Shown here: positions 48,351 through 55,505 of the stretch, one piece after another
Layout: each line of letters starts with the position of its first letter
Numbering within the stretch: the first letter of the stretch is position 1
Virus record (IMG/VR): IMGVR_UViG_3300023174_000046
Coordinates: 153,414 to 217,413 of that record
Direction: 5' to 3' (one strand)
Origin: a virus
DNA length: 64,000 nt
Notes under the pieces: model-generated
What the model saw: the letters and a program-made list of their open reading frames with translations, nothing else
Told to the model about the DNA's origin: nothing
The model's database searches: none
Made by a program: the position numbers and the translations under genes

Positions 48351-48385
48351 GGAGGGAGGTTCTTTGAGCCTCCCTCCTTTCTTTT
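48351..48385 (+). terminator. Intrinsic terminator
   Basis: GGAGGGAGG pairs with CCTCCCTCC across a 9-nt loop, followed by TTTCTTTT. Confidence 0.9.
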
Positions 48386-48388
48386 GTA

Positions 48389-48415
48389 TTGATATATTGA
48401 AGTTTATTATATAAT
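48389..48415 (+). promoter_or_regulatory. Promoter of the 48422 candidate small RNA
   Basis: TTGATA, 15-nt spacer, TATAAT. Predicted start at 48422, at the base of the first hairpin. Confidence 0.5.
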
Positions 48416-48421
48416 AAAAAT

Positions 48422-48497
48422 ATTGTAAGAACAAACTTACAAAGCGGAACCGTGACGCGAAAGGAAGCATTGAGTGAAATCAATGCTTCCTTTTTTT
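48422..48497 (+). ncRNA. Candidate 76-nt small RNA
   Basis: No coding frame of note. TTGTAAG/CTTACAA forms a hairpin at the very 5' end, then a single-stranded stretch AGCGGAACCGTGACGCGAAA. An 11-bp stem (GGAAGCATTGA/TCAATGCTTCC, loop GTGAAA) followed by seven T closes it. The promoter immediately upstream makes it a self-contained transcription unit. Target or function unknown. Confidence 0.6.
48463..48497 (+). terminator. Intrinsic terminator of the 48422 RNA
   Basis: Perfect 11-bp stem, 6-nt loop, T7. Confidence 0.9.
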
Positions 48498-48508
48498 ATT
48501 TTTTCATC

Positions 48509-48536
48509 TTGAATCATACCGCGGAGAATATATACT
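48509..48536 (+). promoter_or_regulatory. Sigma70-like leaderless promoter
   Basis: TTGAAT, 16-nt spacer, TATACT ending 6 nt before the ATG at 48543. Confidence 0.55.
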
Positions 48537-48542
48537 AATGGT

Positions 48543-48656
48543 ATGATGAATAAAAAAGAGAAAAAAATTAAAATATCCGATGAAGAAATTGAATTGCTTG
48601 AAACTGGCTCAACAAATATCGATTGGTTAAATTTTTATAAAGAAATATTTAAATAA
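48543..48656 (+). CDS. 37-residue hypothetical protein
   Basis: MMNKKEKKIKISDEEIELLE, then TNIDWLNFYKEIFK: basic start and acidic/amphipathic helix. Double ATG start as in several other leaderless genes here. Supported mainly by promoter spacing. Confidence 0.45.
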   Translation: MMNKKEKKIKISDEEIELLETGSTNIDWLNFYKEIFK

Positions 48657-48659
48657 AGC

Positions 48660-48688
48660 TTGCTTAATGAATTGGTTTATTATATATT
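48660..48688 (+). promoter_or_regulatory. Promoter of the 48695 leader RNA
   Basis: TTGCTT, 17-nt spacer, TATATT; the start would fall on the ATG of the mini-frame at 48695. Confidence 0.4.
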
Positions 48689-48694
48689 AGGAGC

Positions 48695-48797
48695 ATGAGA
48701 TTTCGGAGGCCGACAGTTAGGTTAAGCCGGTTCACCTCAAAGTAACCGGTTCATCATCGTAGTTCTCGGGTCTACGTTAAAAAACCGAGATTTTTTT
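48695..48797 (+). ncRNA. Candidate leader/attenuator RNA with a 16-codon Arg-rich mini-frame
   Basis: The predicted RNA starts at the ATG of a 16-codon frame (48695-48745, MRFRRPTVRLSRFTSK, five Arg). The frame's stop codon overlaps a hairpin, CCGGTT/AACCGG (48727-48732 with 48744-48749). A terminator hairpin with T7 follows and ends exactly at the ATG of the next gene (48798). The arrangement suits ribosome-controlled attenuation, or it is a free-standing 103-nt RNA. No known riboswitch class is recognised. Confidence 0.5.
48764..48797 (+). terminator. Terminator hairpin ending at the 48798 start codon
   Basis: TCTCGG pairs with CCGAGA (15-nt loop), followed by seven T running directly into ATG. 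Confidence 0.7.
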
Positions 48798-49010
48798 ATG
48801 AAAACAGTATTAATTTACGATATTGAATATGCAGAACATGATAAGCGCAAAAAGCTTCCTACTGAACTCATTGCCGATCTTGACAGTTACAAATGTCAAG
48901 TTGGTTATGGTAATTTGAATTACCGTACCCATCAAGCAGTTCATGAAGCCACAGGTGTATACGCAAAGCACTGTAAAATTGAGTTGTTAGATGGATGTAA
49001 ACAAGCTTAA
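48798..49010 (+). CDS. Small hypothetical protein behind a terminator
   Basis: 70 residues: MKTVLIYDIEYAEHDKRKKL, then CQVGYGNLNYRTHQAVHEATG. Not recognised. Its expression must come from readthrough of the upstream terminator, since the T-run abuts the ATG. The end overlaps the next gene by 20 nt. Confidence 0.5.
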   Translation: MKTVLIYDIEYAEHDKRKKLPTELIADLDSYKCQVGYGNLNYRTHQAVHEATGVYAKHCKIELLDGCKQA

Positions 49011-49179
49011 ACATCTTCAAGAATTACTTGAACAACTCAAAGAAGAGTTGGAATCAATCCACCGAAACGATAAGTTAAGAGGCGGAACAACAGGTCATCG
49101 ATCTGGTTCTCGCTTAACAACTACTAGACAAATGTTATTGATTGTTAATCATTTAGCTCAAGAAGCTTTTTGGTCTTGA
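48991..49179 (+). CDS. Small coiled-coil hypothetical protein
   Basis: 62 residues. A Leu/Glu-rich helix (LKHLQELLEQLKEELESIH), a Gly/Thr/Arg loop, then a second helix. Not recognised. Confidence 0.5.
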   Translation: MDVNKLKHLQELLEQLKEELESIHRNDKLRGGTTGHRSGSRLTTTRQMLLIVNHLAQEAFWS

Positions 49180-49203
49180 TTTAGTCATAAATTCATTTAC
49201 AAT
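49176..49203 (+). promoter_or_regulatory. Sigma70-like leaderless promoter
   Basis: TTGATT, 16-nt spacer, TACAAT ending 6 nt before the ATGATG at 49210. Confidence 0.55.
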
Positions 49204-49209
49204 TGTAGT

Positions 49210-49524
49210 ATGATGAATGAAAAACCAACGTGGTTCTACACGAACGCCCCCACAAAAAAAGCGGCGCTCAAATTAATGAAGTCAGAACATAAAGTCAAAC
49301 TGGCTCGTCGACTGTGTAATGTTGATGAGTTTGTAAAGAGAATGAAAGGCTCCAAGGGTACTTGGCTGCATTCTCAACTCGATAAACAATGTCTTAATGT
49401 TTTGATTGGAGAGTTCTTAACTCAAGACCCGAGAGAATACTGGAACAAGTATGGACGGGTTGATGAAGACAAGCTTAATTTCGTTATGAAAAAAGCTACA
49501 AAAAAGAACTTGACAGCATTATAA
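49210..49524 (+). CDS. Basic hypothetical protein
   Basis: 104 residues, Lys-rich helical (KKAALKLMKSEHKVKLARRL, FVKRMKGSKGTWLHSQLDKQ). Likely nucleic-acid associated from charge alone. Own promoter. Precedes the RadA-like gene. Confidence 0.55.
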   Translation: MMNEKPTWFYTNAPTKKAALKLMKSEHKVKLARRLCNVDEFVKRMKGSKGTWLHSQLDKQCLNVLIGEFLTQDPREYWNKYGRVDEDKLNFVMKKATKKNLTAL

Positions 49525-49537
49525 ATTCACATATAAT
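49510..49537 (+). promoter_or_regulatory. Sigma70-like promoter
   Basis: TTGACA, 16-nt spacer, TATAAT. AGGAG follows, 6 nt before ATG 49552, so this gene may also use a Shine-Dalgarno. Confidence 0.65.
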
Positions 49538-49551
49538 ATAAGGAGATGAAA

Positions 49552-50454
49552 ATGGATCTTAAAATTAACTCAACGTCGTTCGTCGACATCAATCAAGTAA
49601 ACATTCCGGATGCGTTCTACAGGAGAATGACCTCTGGTATTGAACAGCTCGATAACCTGTTTGGCAGTGGCCTGCTTCCTGGCAGTACTATTACTATTGC
49701 GGCTCGAGCAGGTCTAGGCAAAACTACTCTAATGCTACAATTGCTTCAAGGTCTTGTTAATACAGGTCATGAAGTAGGTTATTGTTCTAATGAAGAATCA
49801 ATTGAGCAATTGGCCATGACTTGTAAGCGTCTCAACGTTAATAACATTCGTGCTTGTAATGAATCTAATGTTGATGTTATTAGCTCTTACATGGATAAGT
49901 TTGATGTGCTTGTTGTGGATTCCTTTCAAGGACTCAGCAAGGGCAATCTATCCGGTCGAGCTCTAGAGAAGTATTGTATTGAGAAGCTCATCAAGAAAGC
50001 TAAAAGCTCTGAATGTGTTCTCATTCTAATCTGTCACAATACTAAGGCAGGTCAGATCAAGGGCAGTTCATTGATCATTCATGCAGTTGATGTGAATATC
50101 GCTATTGAACCTGTTAAAGATGCAGAGATCAATGCACGTCGCATTGTGTTCAATAAAAATCGCTTTGGTCCTTCGAACGATCTGGAATGTTATATTGAGC
50201 AGAATGGTTATGACTTTCAGTCGGAGGTTGCTCTATTGGGCGAAGAAGGTGTCAAGCCGTCCAAGAAGAAAGCCAAGAACCAGCAACGTGAGCAGATCTT
50301 AACCATGGAAGATATCTCCATCAAGGGTGTTTGTAAGTTGTTAGGTATTGATGCAACGAGAGCTGGCTTTCTCCTTCGAGAGCTTCAACTTGAAGGTGTC
50401 ATTGTGAAGGAAGGTCGCGGTGCAGATGCGCGATGGGTTAAAGAGGTGGCTTGA
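49552..50454 (+). CDS. RecA-fold ATPase, RadA/DnaB-like
   Basis: 300 residues from ATG 49552 (an in-frame ATG at 49546 lies inside the Shine-Dalgarno spacing). Walker A is ARAGLGKTT (about 50-58), SNEES follows the Walker A strand as in RadA (S-G-E-E-S), and Walker B is DVLVVDSFQGL. LILICHNTKAGQIKGSSLI resembles the KNRFG/sensor region, and NKNRFGPSND gives the RadA KNRFG motif itself. The C-terminal 60 residues look like a winged helix. The N-terminal zinc finger and C-terminal Lon-like domain of RadA are absent. Role: helicase or recombination mediator. Confidence 0.85.
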   Translation: MDLKINSTSFVDINQVNIPDAFYRRMTSGIEQLDNLFGSGLLPGSTITIAARAGLGKTTLMLQLLQGLVNTGHEVGYCSNEESIEQLAMTCKRLNVNNIRACNESNVDVISSYMDKFDVLVVDSFQGLSKGNLSGRALEKYCIEKLIKKAKSSECVLILICHNTKAGQIKGSSLIIHAVDVNIAIEPVKDAEINARRIVFNKNRFGPSNDLECYIEQNGYDFQSEVALLGEEGVKPSKKKAKNQQREQILTMEDISIKGVCKLLGIDATRAGFLLRELQLEGVIVKEGRGADARWVKEVA

Positions 50455-50945
50455 AGGTAGGATTCAATTGCAGCTCGTTTGACCTCTTGCATGCAGGGCA
50501 TGTCACAATGCTTCGTATGGAAAAAGAACTCTGTGATTATCTCAAAGTAGCTTTGCAGGTTGACCCAACAATTGATAGGCCGGGTATTAAAAACAAACCT
50601 GTGCAGAGTGTTTACGAGAGATACATACAGCTTCAAGCATGCAAGTATGTTGATGAAATTCTCGTTTATAGTACAGAATTTGATTTGTTACAATTGTTGA
50701 TGACACAAACAGTGCATGTACGTTTCTTGAGTGAAGAATACGAGAACAGAGACTTTACAGGTAAACAATACTGCATTGATAATGGAATAGAATTGCATTA
50801 CCATAAGCGTCGTCATGTGTATTCTTCCAGTGAATTGCGCGAAAGAACGGCAAATTTAGAAAGCGCCAAGAAAGAATCTACTGTAGAGGTTCCACCTCAA
50901 TATTCTCCCAAGCTAATAAAAATGCCTAGCAACGTAATCAGCTAA
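50451..50945 (+). CDS. Cytidylyltransferase-like nucleotidyltransferase
   Basis: 164 residues from TTG 50451, which overlaps the previous stop (TTGA). CSSFDLLHAGHVTML contains the H-x-G-H signature of the cytidylyltransferase superfamily, and YSSSELRERT near the end is the second nucleotide-binding motif. Closest in pattern to glycerol-3-phosphate cytidylyltransferase or RfaE-type ADP-heptose synthases; substrate unknown. Coupled to the RadA-like gene. Confidence 0.75.
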   Translation: MKVGFNCSSFDLLHAGHVTMLRMEKELCDYLKVALQVDPTIDRPGIKNKPVQSVYERYIQLQACKYVDEILVYSTEFDLLQLLMTQTVHVRFLSEEYENRDFTGKQYCIDNGIELHYHKRRHVYSSSELRERTANLESAKKESTVEVPPQYSPKLIKMPSNVIS

Positions 50946-51328
50946 TGAGCCGCTCTGATCACATCATAGAAAACCGAGCATCTGCTAGCTACATTGCTGA
51001 ATATGGTGCACCCAAGCTTGAGCTAGAGAATGTGCATCAATTCAAGAATGATACTCAAAACAATCTCAACAATAAAATTAAAGCTCGGTTGGGTGATTTG
51101 CAGAAAGAATATAAAGAGCTGGAAGATTTATATCATTACAATGTATTTGTTGATCAATTTGAGCATAACTTTATTCCAGTAACAGGTCATGTATATTTTC
51201 TGTATGACTATAACAACCATAAGTTCCTGAGTCTCATAGAGCCAGAGAATTTCTTATTGTGCAAAGAAGGATTTGTAGGTAGATGTCGCTACAATGGTTT
51301 AGGCTTCTTTGAAAAAATAGTTGACTAG
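50945..51328 (+). CDS. DUF2452-like protein
   Basis: 127 residues. A helical half (NNLNNKIKARLGDLQKEYKE) then FVDQFEHNFIPVTGHVYFLY and FLSLIEPENF, the pattern of the DUF2452 family (F-x-P-x-x-G-x-x-Y-x-L-Y, L-S-x-x-x-P-x-x-F). Function unknown. One-base overlap with the nucleotidyltransferase gene. Confidence 0.6.
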   Translation: MSRSDHIIENRASASYIAEYGAPKLELENVHQFKNDTQNNLNNKIKARLGDLQKEYKELEDLYHYNVFVDQFEHNFIPVTGHVYFLYDYNNHKFLSLIEPENFLLCKEGFVGRCRYNGLGFFEKIVD

Positions 51329-51348
51329 ATTCTAGATTCAGATATAAT
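51321..51348 (+). promoter_or_regulatory. Sigma70-like leaderless promoter
   Basis: TTGACT, 16-nt spacer, TATAAT ending 6 nt before the ATGATG at 51355. Confidence 0.75.
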
Positions 51349-51354
51349 ATTGGT

Positions 51355-51621
51355 ATGATGAAAAAACAAACGAACAAAGAATACAGCCTGTTGGTGTTTA
51401 TGAAAGCTCAGCACAAATATACCGATTCCGAGGTTCATCTTGAAACATTGTGCAAAGAGAAGTATAATGGGCGAGGTGTTGGAGGGGGTACTAACTTGAG
51501 CAATGGCAAGCGAGATCAGCAATTTGTTTTCGAGAGTAAAACAGATGCAAAAGCTTTTCTTAGACATCCTTTTACTAAAGCAGTTATTCTTAAAGATTAT
51601 GATCTTGTGGAGATTGATTAA
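51355..51621 (+). CDS. Hypothetical protein
   Basis: 88 residues: LLVFMKAQHKYTDSEVHLET, a Gly-rich loop (GRGVGGGTNLSNG), then a mixed C-terminal half (DAKAFLRHPFTKAVILKDYDL). Own promoter. Not recognised. Confidence 0.55.
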   Translation: MMKKQTNKEYSLLVFMKAQHKYTDSEVHLETLCKEKYNGRGVGGGTNLSNGKRDQQFVFESKTDAKAFLRHPFTKAVILKDYDLVEID

Positions 51622-51622
51622 T

Positions 51623-52000
51623 ATGAACCTCAAAACAGTACAACTTCCAGAGCAAATGCCATTTGTTGGCCAGCATGTAACGGAATTTCATTACACTGAT
51701 CGTGATGCCTGGGAAGTGATTGAAGTGATTAGTCCTCGCAAGATCAAGATTCGTGAACTAGATTCAGAATGCACCCGCAAGCCCAAAGAATTCTACCCAG
51801 GTGGCTTCTGTGGGCATTTTGCAGACAATCATTCTCAAGAGTACAAGCTAACTAGCAACTCTGCTAACAGAGTGAAGACTCTTAGTTGGCGCTCCAAAGC
51901 TAAACGCTGGGCTGAAGTGGGTCAGAGAACCCAATATAGTTTGTTTGGATTGCACAAAAAAGGCGAACAAGCCACAAAGTTCTACGATTACAATTTTTAA
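51623..52000 (+). CDS. Hypothetical protein
   Basis: 125 residues from ATG 51623, 1 nt after the previous stop; a longer frame from 51503 reads through the previous gene and is rejected. Beta-rich N-terminus (VGQHVTEFHYTDRDAWEVIE, IKIRELD) and Cys/His in GGFCGHFADNHSQE. Resembles a small-barrel phage protein; not recognised. Confidence 0.55.
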   Translation: MNLKTVQLPEQMPFVGQHVTEFHYTDRDAWEVIEVISPRKIKIRELDSECTRKPKEFYPGGFCGHFADNHSQEYKLTSNSANRVKTLSWRSKAKRWAEVGQRTQYSLFGLHKKGEQATKFYDYNF

Positions 52001-52001
52001 G

Positions 52002-52029
52002 TTGACTCATTTCAAATTTCAGCCATAAT
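52002..52029 (+). promoter_or_regulatory. Sigma70-like leaderless promoter
   Basis: TTGACT, 16-nt spacer, CATAAT ending 6 nt before the ATGATG at 52036. An in-frame ATG at 52030 touches the -10 box and is rejected. Confidence 0.7.
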
Positions 52030-52035
52030 ATGTGT

Positions 52036-52317
52036 ATGATGAAAACAATGACAGCAACACAATATCAGAAACAGTTTGAAATGGATTGGAAGGAGTGGCA
52101 GGGAGTGATGAAGAACCTTTCTCCTCTAACTCAGATGCAGGTTCGCTCTGGTGCATCCTATAAGTTGAGCAGAGAGATGGAAGGCACAGGGTGTGGCATT
52201 GGCTCTTCAGATATTAATCATGAGATGTTTGGCATCTGGAAGGGCAATGCAAAAGATACAGATGCATATGTTCAGGAGTGTGTGGAGCTTTATGAGGAGC
52301 GCATCAATGCATCTTAA
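52036..52317 (+). CDS. Hypothetical protein
   Basis: 93 residues. KTMTATQYQKQFEMDWKEWQ, later VRSGASYKLSREMEG and an acidic end. Helical; not recognised. Start chosen from promoter spacing. Confidence 0.55.
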   Translation: MMKTMTATQYQKQFEMDWKEWQGVMKNLSPLTQMQVRSGASYKLSREMEGTGCGIGSSDINHEMFGIWKGNAKDTDAYVQECVELYEERINAS

Positions 52318-52663
52318 GTTCAAAGATTTTACAGGCTCTGATTCTACTGACAAAGTGAATCTCCTCAAACAATCAATCTCCTTTGAGCGGTGTGCATATA
52401 TTGTTTCCAATGCATTTCTCAATGGATTGATCAAGTCAGGATTAACCCCCACACAGGCCATGAATGTTTATACTTCCAAAGCCTTTCGTCACAAGCTTGA
52501 TTGGGACCTGGAAGATGCTTTGGAGCGGGTAGCATTTAAGGCTGGTAAGAATGTTGGAGAAGGCTTCTATGCGCAACAAGAGCCTGAACATTGGATAAAT
52601 GGTAAGTTGCGTAAAGAAATTAAGAAAGAATTAGATAAAAGAATGGAGCCAGAGTTTGCATGA
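52307..52663 (+). CDS. Helical hypothetical protein
   Basis: 118 residues from ATG 52307 with GAGGAGC upstream. KQSISFERCAYIVSNAFLNG, then LTPTQAMNVYTSKAFRHKLD and a Lys/Glu-rich end. Not recognised. The previous gene overlaps its start by 11 nt. Confidence 0.5.
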   Translation: MHLKFKDFTGSDSTDKVNLLKQSISFERCAYIVSNAFLNGLIKSGLTPTQAMNVYTSKAFRHKLDWDLEDALERVAFKAGKNVGEGFYAQQEPEHWINGKLRKEIKKELDKRMEPEFA

Positions 52664-52917
52664 GAACAGCACTGCATGATCAATTGCTGGATGCTATGGT
52701 CAAACATCCTTCAGATTATACCCCATGGGGCAAGGTGGAAAGATGGGCAGATGATAATAAACATTATCCGGATTGTTCTGCGGGATGCAAATATTTTAAC
52801 GCATTAGAAGGTAAGCTTGGATATGATTGGGGTGTCTGTATCAATGAAAAAAGTCACAGGTTTGGCATGTTAACCTTTGAACATCAAGCAGGAGTAGATT
52901 GTTTTGATAAAGCTTGA
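52660..52917 (+). CDS. Phage protein of DUF3027-like pattern
   Basis: 85 residues (ATGA overlap). The pattern W-G-x-C-I-N-E-x-S-H-R-x-G-x-L-T-F-E-H-Q-A-G (WGVCINEKSHRFGMLTFEHQ) recalls DUF3027-type proteins; Cys residues at CSAGCKYF may bind zinc. Function unknown. Confidence 0.6.
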   Translation: MRTALHDQLLDAMVKHPSDYTPWGKVERWADDNKHYPDCSAGCKYFNALEGKLGYDWGVCINEKSHRFGMLTFEHQAGVDCFDKA

Positions 52918-52941
52918 ACTGAATCTGTGTTCCTGCATAAT
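52914..52941 (+). promoter_or_regulatory. Sigma70-like promoter, short leader
   Basis: TTGAAC, 16-nt spacer, CATAAT, 9 nt before the ATG at 52951. Confidence 0.5.
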
Positions 52942-52950
52942 AATAAAACT

Positions 52951-53100
52951 ATGAACAAGCACGACTTTGCATATAACCTGAGACGCATCATTGAATTGGC
53001 TGAGCGTAGCACACAGACCATTGGTCATGAAGGTGATGACTGTCATATCATTAAAGTAATTGCAGAAGATATGTTGAACCATATCAATAAAGAGCTATAA
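52951..53100 (+). CDS. 49-residue helical hypothetical protein
   Basis: MNKHDFAYNLRRIIELAERS to DMLNHINKEL: two helices, His/Asp in the linker (GHEGDDCH). Promoter supports expression. Not recognised. Confidence 0.5.
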   Translation: MNKHDFAYNLRRIIELAERSTQTIGHEGDDCHIIKVIAEDMLNHINKEL

Positions 53101-53107
53101 TAACAAT

Positions 53108-53356
53108 ATGAAAAGAACTAAGAAAAAACTAGAAACAAAAATGGGAACAATAGCCCTGGGTCCATTTAAAAAGGTAACCTACTATCAGGCTGATATGACA
53201 GGGCCAGAAAATTATCTAGAGATGATTGCTCAAGTTGGAAGAAACGTTATCACTCAAGCTGAATATGTGAATATTGGCATGAATCACATACTTACACATA
53301 TGATTGGCAATAAGTTCGAGCTGGATGTGCCCAGAAGCTTCAAAGCGAAAAAATGA
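53108..53356 (+). CDS. Hypothetical protein
   Basis: 82 residues, very basic start (MKRTKKKLETKMG), then VTYYQADMTGPENYLEMIAQV and a helical end. Not recognised. Confidence 0.5.
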   Translation: MKRTKKKLETKMGTIALGPFKKVTYYQADMTGPENYLEMIAQVGRNVITQAEYVNIGMNHILTHMIGNKFELDVPRSFKAKK

Positions 53357-53550
53357 ATAAGTTTAAATTCGAATGGCAATTCATGGATGGTAAATCTTCT
53401 GATAGGGTTGGCAGTGTGGAAATATGCAGACCAACATTGACAATGCAATTTGAAGCTACTACTATTGATGAGGTTTTGAGGCAAGTAGGCTATTTTCTCA
53501 AGGGATGTTCTTATGAATTTGAAGGACAGGTGGGCATTGTAGATGAATAA
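53353..53550 (+). CDS. Small beta-rich hypothetical protein
   Basis: 65 residues: FKFEWQFMDGKSSDRVGSVE, a helix (TTIDEVLRQVGYFLKG), then FEGQVGIVDE. ATGA overlap. Not recognised. Confidence 0.5.
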   Translation: MNKFKFEWQFMDGKSSDRVGSVEICRPTLTMQFEATTIDEVLRQVGYFLKGCSYEFEGQVGIVDE

Positions 53551-53659
53551 AGCACAAGCTCAACAAGCTCTCATGCGCATAGTACTGGAGCCTGGTATTG
53601 CTGATCAATATACAGAAGAAGAAATAGAAAGGTTAGAAGAGTTAGCAGCAAGAAAATAA
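53543..53659 (+). CDS. 38-residue helical microprotein
   Basis: NKAQAQQALMRIVLEPGIAD then an acidic helix ending AARK. It overlaps the previous gene by 8 nt. Weak support. Confidence 0.4.
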   Translation: MNKAQAQQALMRIVLEPGIADQYTEEEIERLEELAARK

Positions 53660-53662
53660 TTT

Positions 53663-53842
53663 ATGAGTAAACCTAAAGGCATTCTCATAGATCCTCCTTC
53701 AGGTTGGCAGTTTGGATTTCCTGATTATTATATTGCAGAAGAGCATGGCACCATGGAAGACTTCCTACGTCTCAAAAAATATCCAGAGAAAGATATTGAA
53801 TTTGCAATGCAATACATGCGGATTATAGGTGAAGAAGAATGA
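53663..53842 (+). CDS. 59-residue hypothetical protein
   Basis: SKPKGILIDPPSGWQFGFPD, then an acidic helix. P-P-S-G-W-x-F-G-F-P is a short phage motif seen in hypothetical proteins (recollection). ATGA overlap with the next gene. Confidence 0.5.
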   Translation: MSKPKGILIDPPSGWQFGFPDYYIAEEHGTMEDFLRLKKYPEKDIEFAMQYMRIIGEEE

Positions 53843-53985
53843 GTGTAAGTCTTATTGTATTGGTGGGGTTGATATACCTATATGTGGCTGTGGATCAATT
53901 CCTTAAAGGCAATCCAGGCATGAGCATTTGTTATTTGAGTTACGCTGTAGCTCAAGTTGGATGGTACTGGATTGCAGTAAAATAG
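53839..53985 (+). CDS. 48-residue two-helix membrane protein
   Basis: MSVSLIVLVGLIYLYVAVDQ, then SICYLSYAVAQVGWYWIAV: two hydrophobic segments. Overlaps the previous gene (ATGA). A small phage membrane protein, function unknown. Confidence 0.5.
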   Translation: MSVSLIVLVGLIYLYVAVDQFLKGNPGMSICYLSYAVAQVGWYWIAVK

Positions 53986-53987
53986 TG

Positions 53988-54015
53988 TTGACCTATTTTT
54001 AATTTCAGCCATAAT
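53988..54015 (+). promoter_or_regulatory. Sigma70-like leaderless promoter
   Basis: TTGACC, 16-nt spacer, CATAAT ending 6 nt before the ATGATG at 54022. Confidence 0.65.
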
Positions 54016-54021
54016 AGTAGT

Positions 54022-54555
54022 ATGATGAATGAAACGATAGAACAAATTGATTGGAATGCATTGTATTCTGTAGGTAAAGATAGCAAAGAGTTTACCTTTG
54101 ATATGTTTGATCCTTTGCTTCTAGCAGAAAATCCTGTTAGTCAGAATTGGACAGCTACTGTTACTTTCCGAGGACGTTATGGTGATAGAGCTAATGCAAA
54201 GAAGAATATCATCTTTCGTGGTGGTGTTCCTGCTCCTCATGAACTGGAAGCTAGTCATTCCTGGTACATGGTACAACCTGAACATAGCGTTAAAGGTCAA
54301 GATAAAGAGAATGATAAACTGTGGCGCAAGTATAATAAGTTAGAGCTCAAGCTTGATGAAGTGTTCCTCGCAGGATTTTTCAACGTGGCTTCTTTTGAGA
54401 TTCAGAGCTTCCTCATTGAAGCAGGATGGTACTCTCGCAAGTTTAGCATGCGTGCAGGATGCAGCATGTGCCCATGCTCTCCAGGATATAATCTTAAAAG
54501 TGCAAATGGATTCATTAAGAATACCGCTATTAATGTGGTCTTTAAAAAGAAATGA
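54022..54555 (+). CDS. Hypothetical protein with CSMCPCSPG motif
   Basis: 177 residues. Alternating strands and helices, with GCSMCPCSPGYNLK near the C-terminus, a closely spaced Cys triad that could bind a metal. Not recognised; own promoter and double ATG start. Confidence 0.55.
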   Translation: MMNETIEQIDWNALYSVGKDSKEFTFDMFDPLLLAENPVSQNWTATVTFRGRYGDRANAKKNIIFRGGVPAPHELEASHSWYMVQPEHSVKGQDKENDKLWRKYNKLELKLDEVFLAGFFNVASFEIQSFLIEAGWYSRKFSMRAGCSMCPCSPGYNLKSANGFIKNTAINVVFKKK

Positions 54556-54734
54556 TCCTCAAAGTGATGGAACAATATGATGGGCGTTTGCCTGTCTTCA
54601 GTGTAGTGAAAGAAGTTACTGCATGTGATAATTGCGGGTTCCAGAAAGATGAGATAATCAAATCTTTTGATACATATGAAGAAGCAGATGCTTATTGCAG
54701 TAGCTTAATTGCAGAAGGCAAAGCCAAAGGATAA
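54552..54734 (+). CDS. Small hypothetical protein with C-x-x-C
   Basis: 60 residues. VTACDNCGFQKDEIIKSFDT gives one C-x-x-C pair. ATGA overlap with the previous gene. Not recognised. Confidence 0.5.
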   Translation: MILKVMEQYDGRLPVFSVVKEVTACDNCGFQKDEIIKSFDTYEEADAYCSSLIAEGKAKG

Positions 54735-54735
54735 C

Positions 54736-55200
54736 ATGTCAGCATACATTTATAAGTTAATCAAACCAACAAAGAGCATCTGGATGAAGATTCAGGTTGA
54801 TGGTGATACTACAGTTGTTAGCAACGTTTACCATATGAAATTCTGGTACAAGCCTTATGCCGGCATGGAAGATGATAAGAAGCTTCAGAAGAAGCTCAGC
54901 AGAGAAGAAGCTAAAACAAAAGAGCTCTTCAAAGATGTTGATGTGGAATATGCAATTACTACTTATGAGGGTGATATTAGCAAGCCCTTCATCCATGGCG
55001 ATTTCTTTGGGTGCTGGCAAGTAGTGGCATGGAAGAAGCTCAAGAATATTGAAGGTGATATTACTAATTATCCTGCAGGTACCAATCGCATTCTGTTCAA
55101 TGATGAAAGCTTCAGCAATGTGTGGTGCAAGGCTGTGCTGGCTGACAAAGAAGATATTTATGATCATTTAACTAGCCCTGGAATGAAGGTACTAGCATGA
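54736..55200 (+). CDS. Hypothetical protein
   Basis: 154 residues from ATG 54736. Mixed alpha/beta with many Lys/Glu (KLQKKLSREEAKTKELFKDV) and aromatic residues (FIHGDFFGCWQVVAWKKL). Not recognised. The stop overlaps the next start by 4 nt. Confidence 0.5.
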   Translation: MSAYIYKLIKPTKSIWMKIQVDGDTTVVSNVYHMKFWYKPYAGMEDDKKLQKKLSREEAKTKELFKDVDVEYAITTYEGDISKPFIHGDFFGCWQVVAWKKLKNIEGDITNYPAGTNRILFNDESFSNVWCKAVLADKEDIYDHLTSPGMKVLA

Positions 55201-55505
55201 AAAATATGAACACAATGAAACACCTAGCACAACGAATCGTTAACTTCTATGTTAATAGAGCGCTCTTTGCAAAAGAAGATGCATTGAAAGAGTTCGTTCA
55301 AGTATGCAATCAATCAGAGGGAGTGAAAGGCTACAAGCTACTGGATGAACATGCCAAGTTTATTGCACGCTTCTATGATTGGTATGTGGGTGTAGCAGAT
55401 AGGCCTCTCTCTGACATGATGAAGCTCATGGATGATTTCTTTGAGCAAGAATGCGGTGAAGCAGGATACACTTGGGAAGATCATATTGAATACGCCAAGC
55501 GCTAA
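55197..55505 (+). CDS. Helical hypothetical protein
   Basis: 102 residues: AQRIVNFYVNRALFAKEDAL, KLLDEHAKFIARFYDWYVGV, acidic end. All-helical. Not recognised. Confidence 0.5.
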   Translation: MKNMNTMKHLAQRIVNFYVNRALFAKEDALKEFVQVCNQSEGVKGYKLLDEHAKFIARFYDWYVGVADRPLSDMMKLMDDFFEQECGEAGYTWEDHIEYAKR

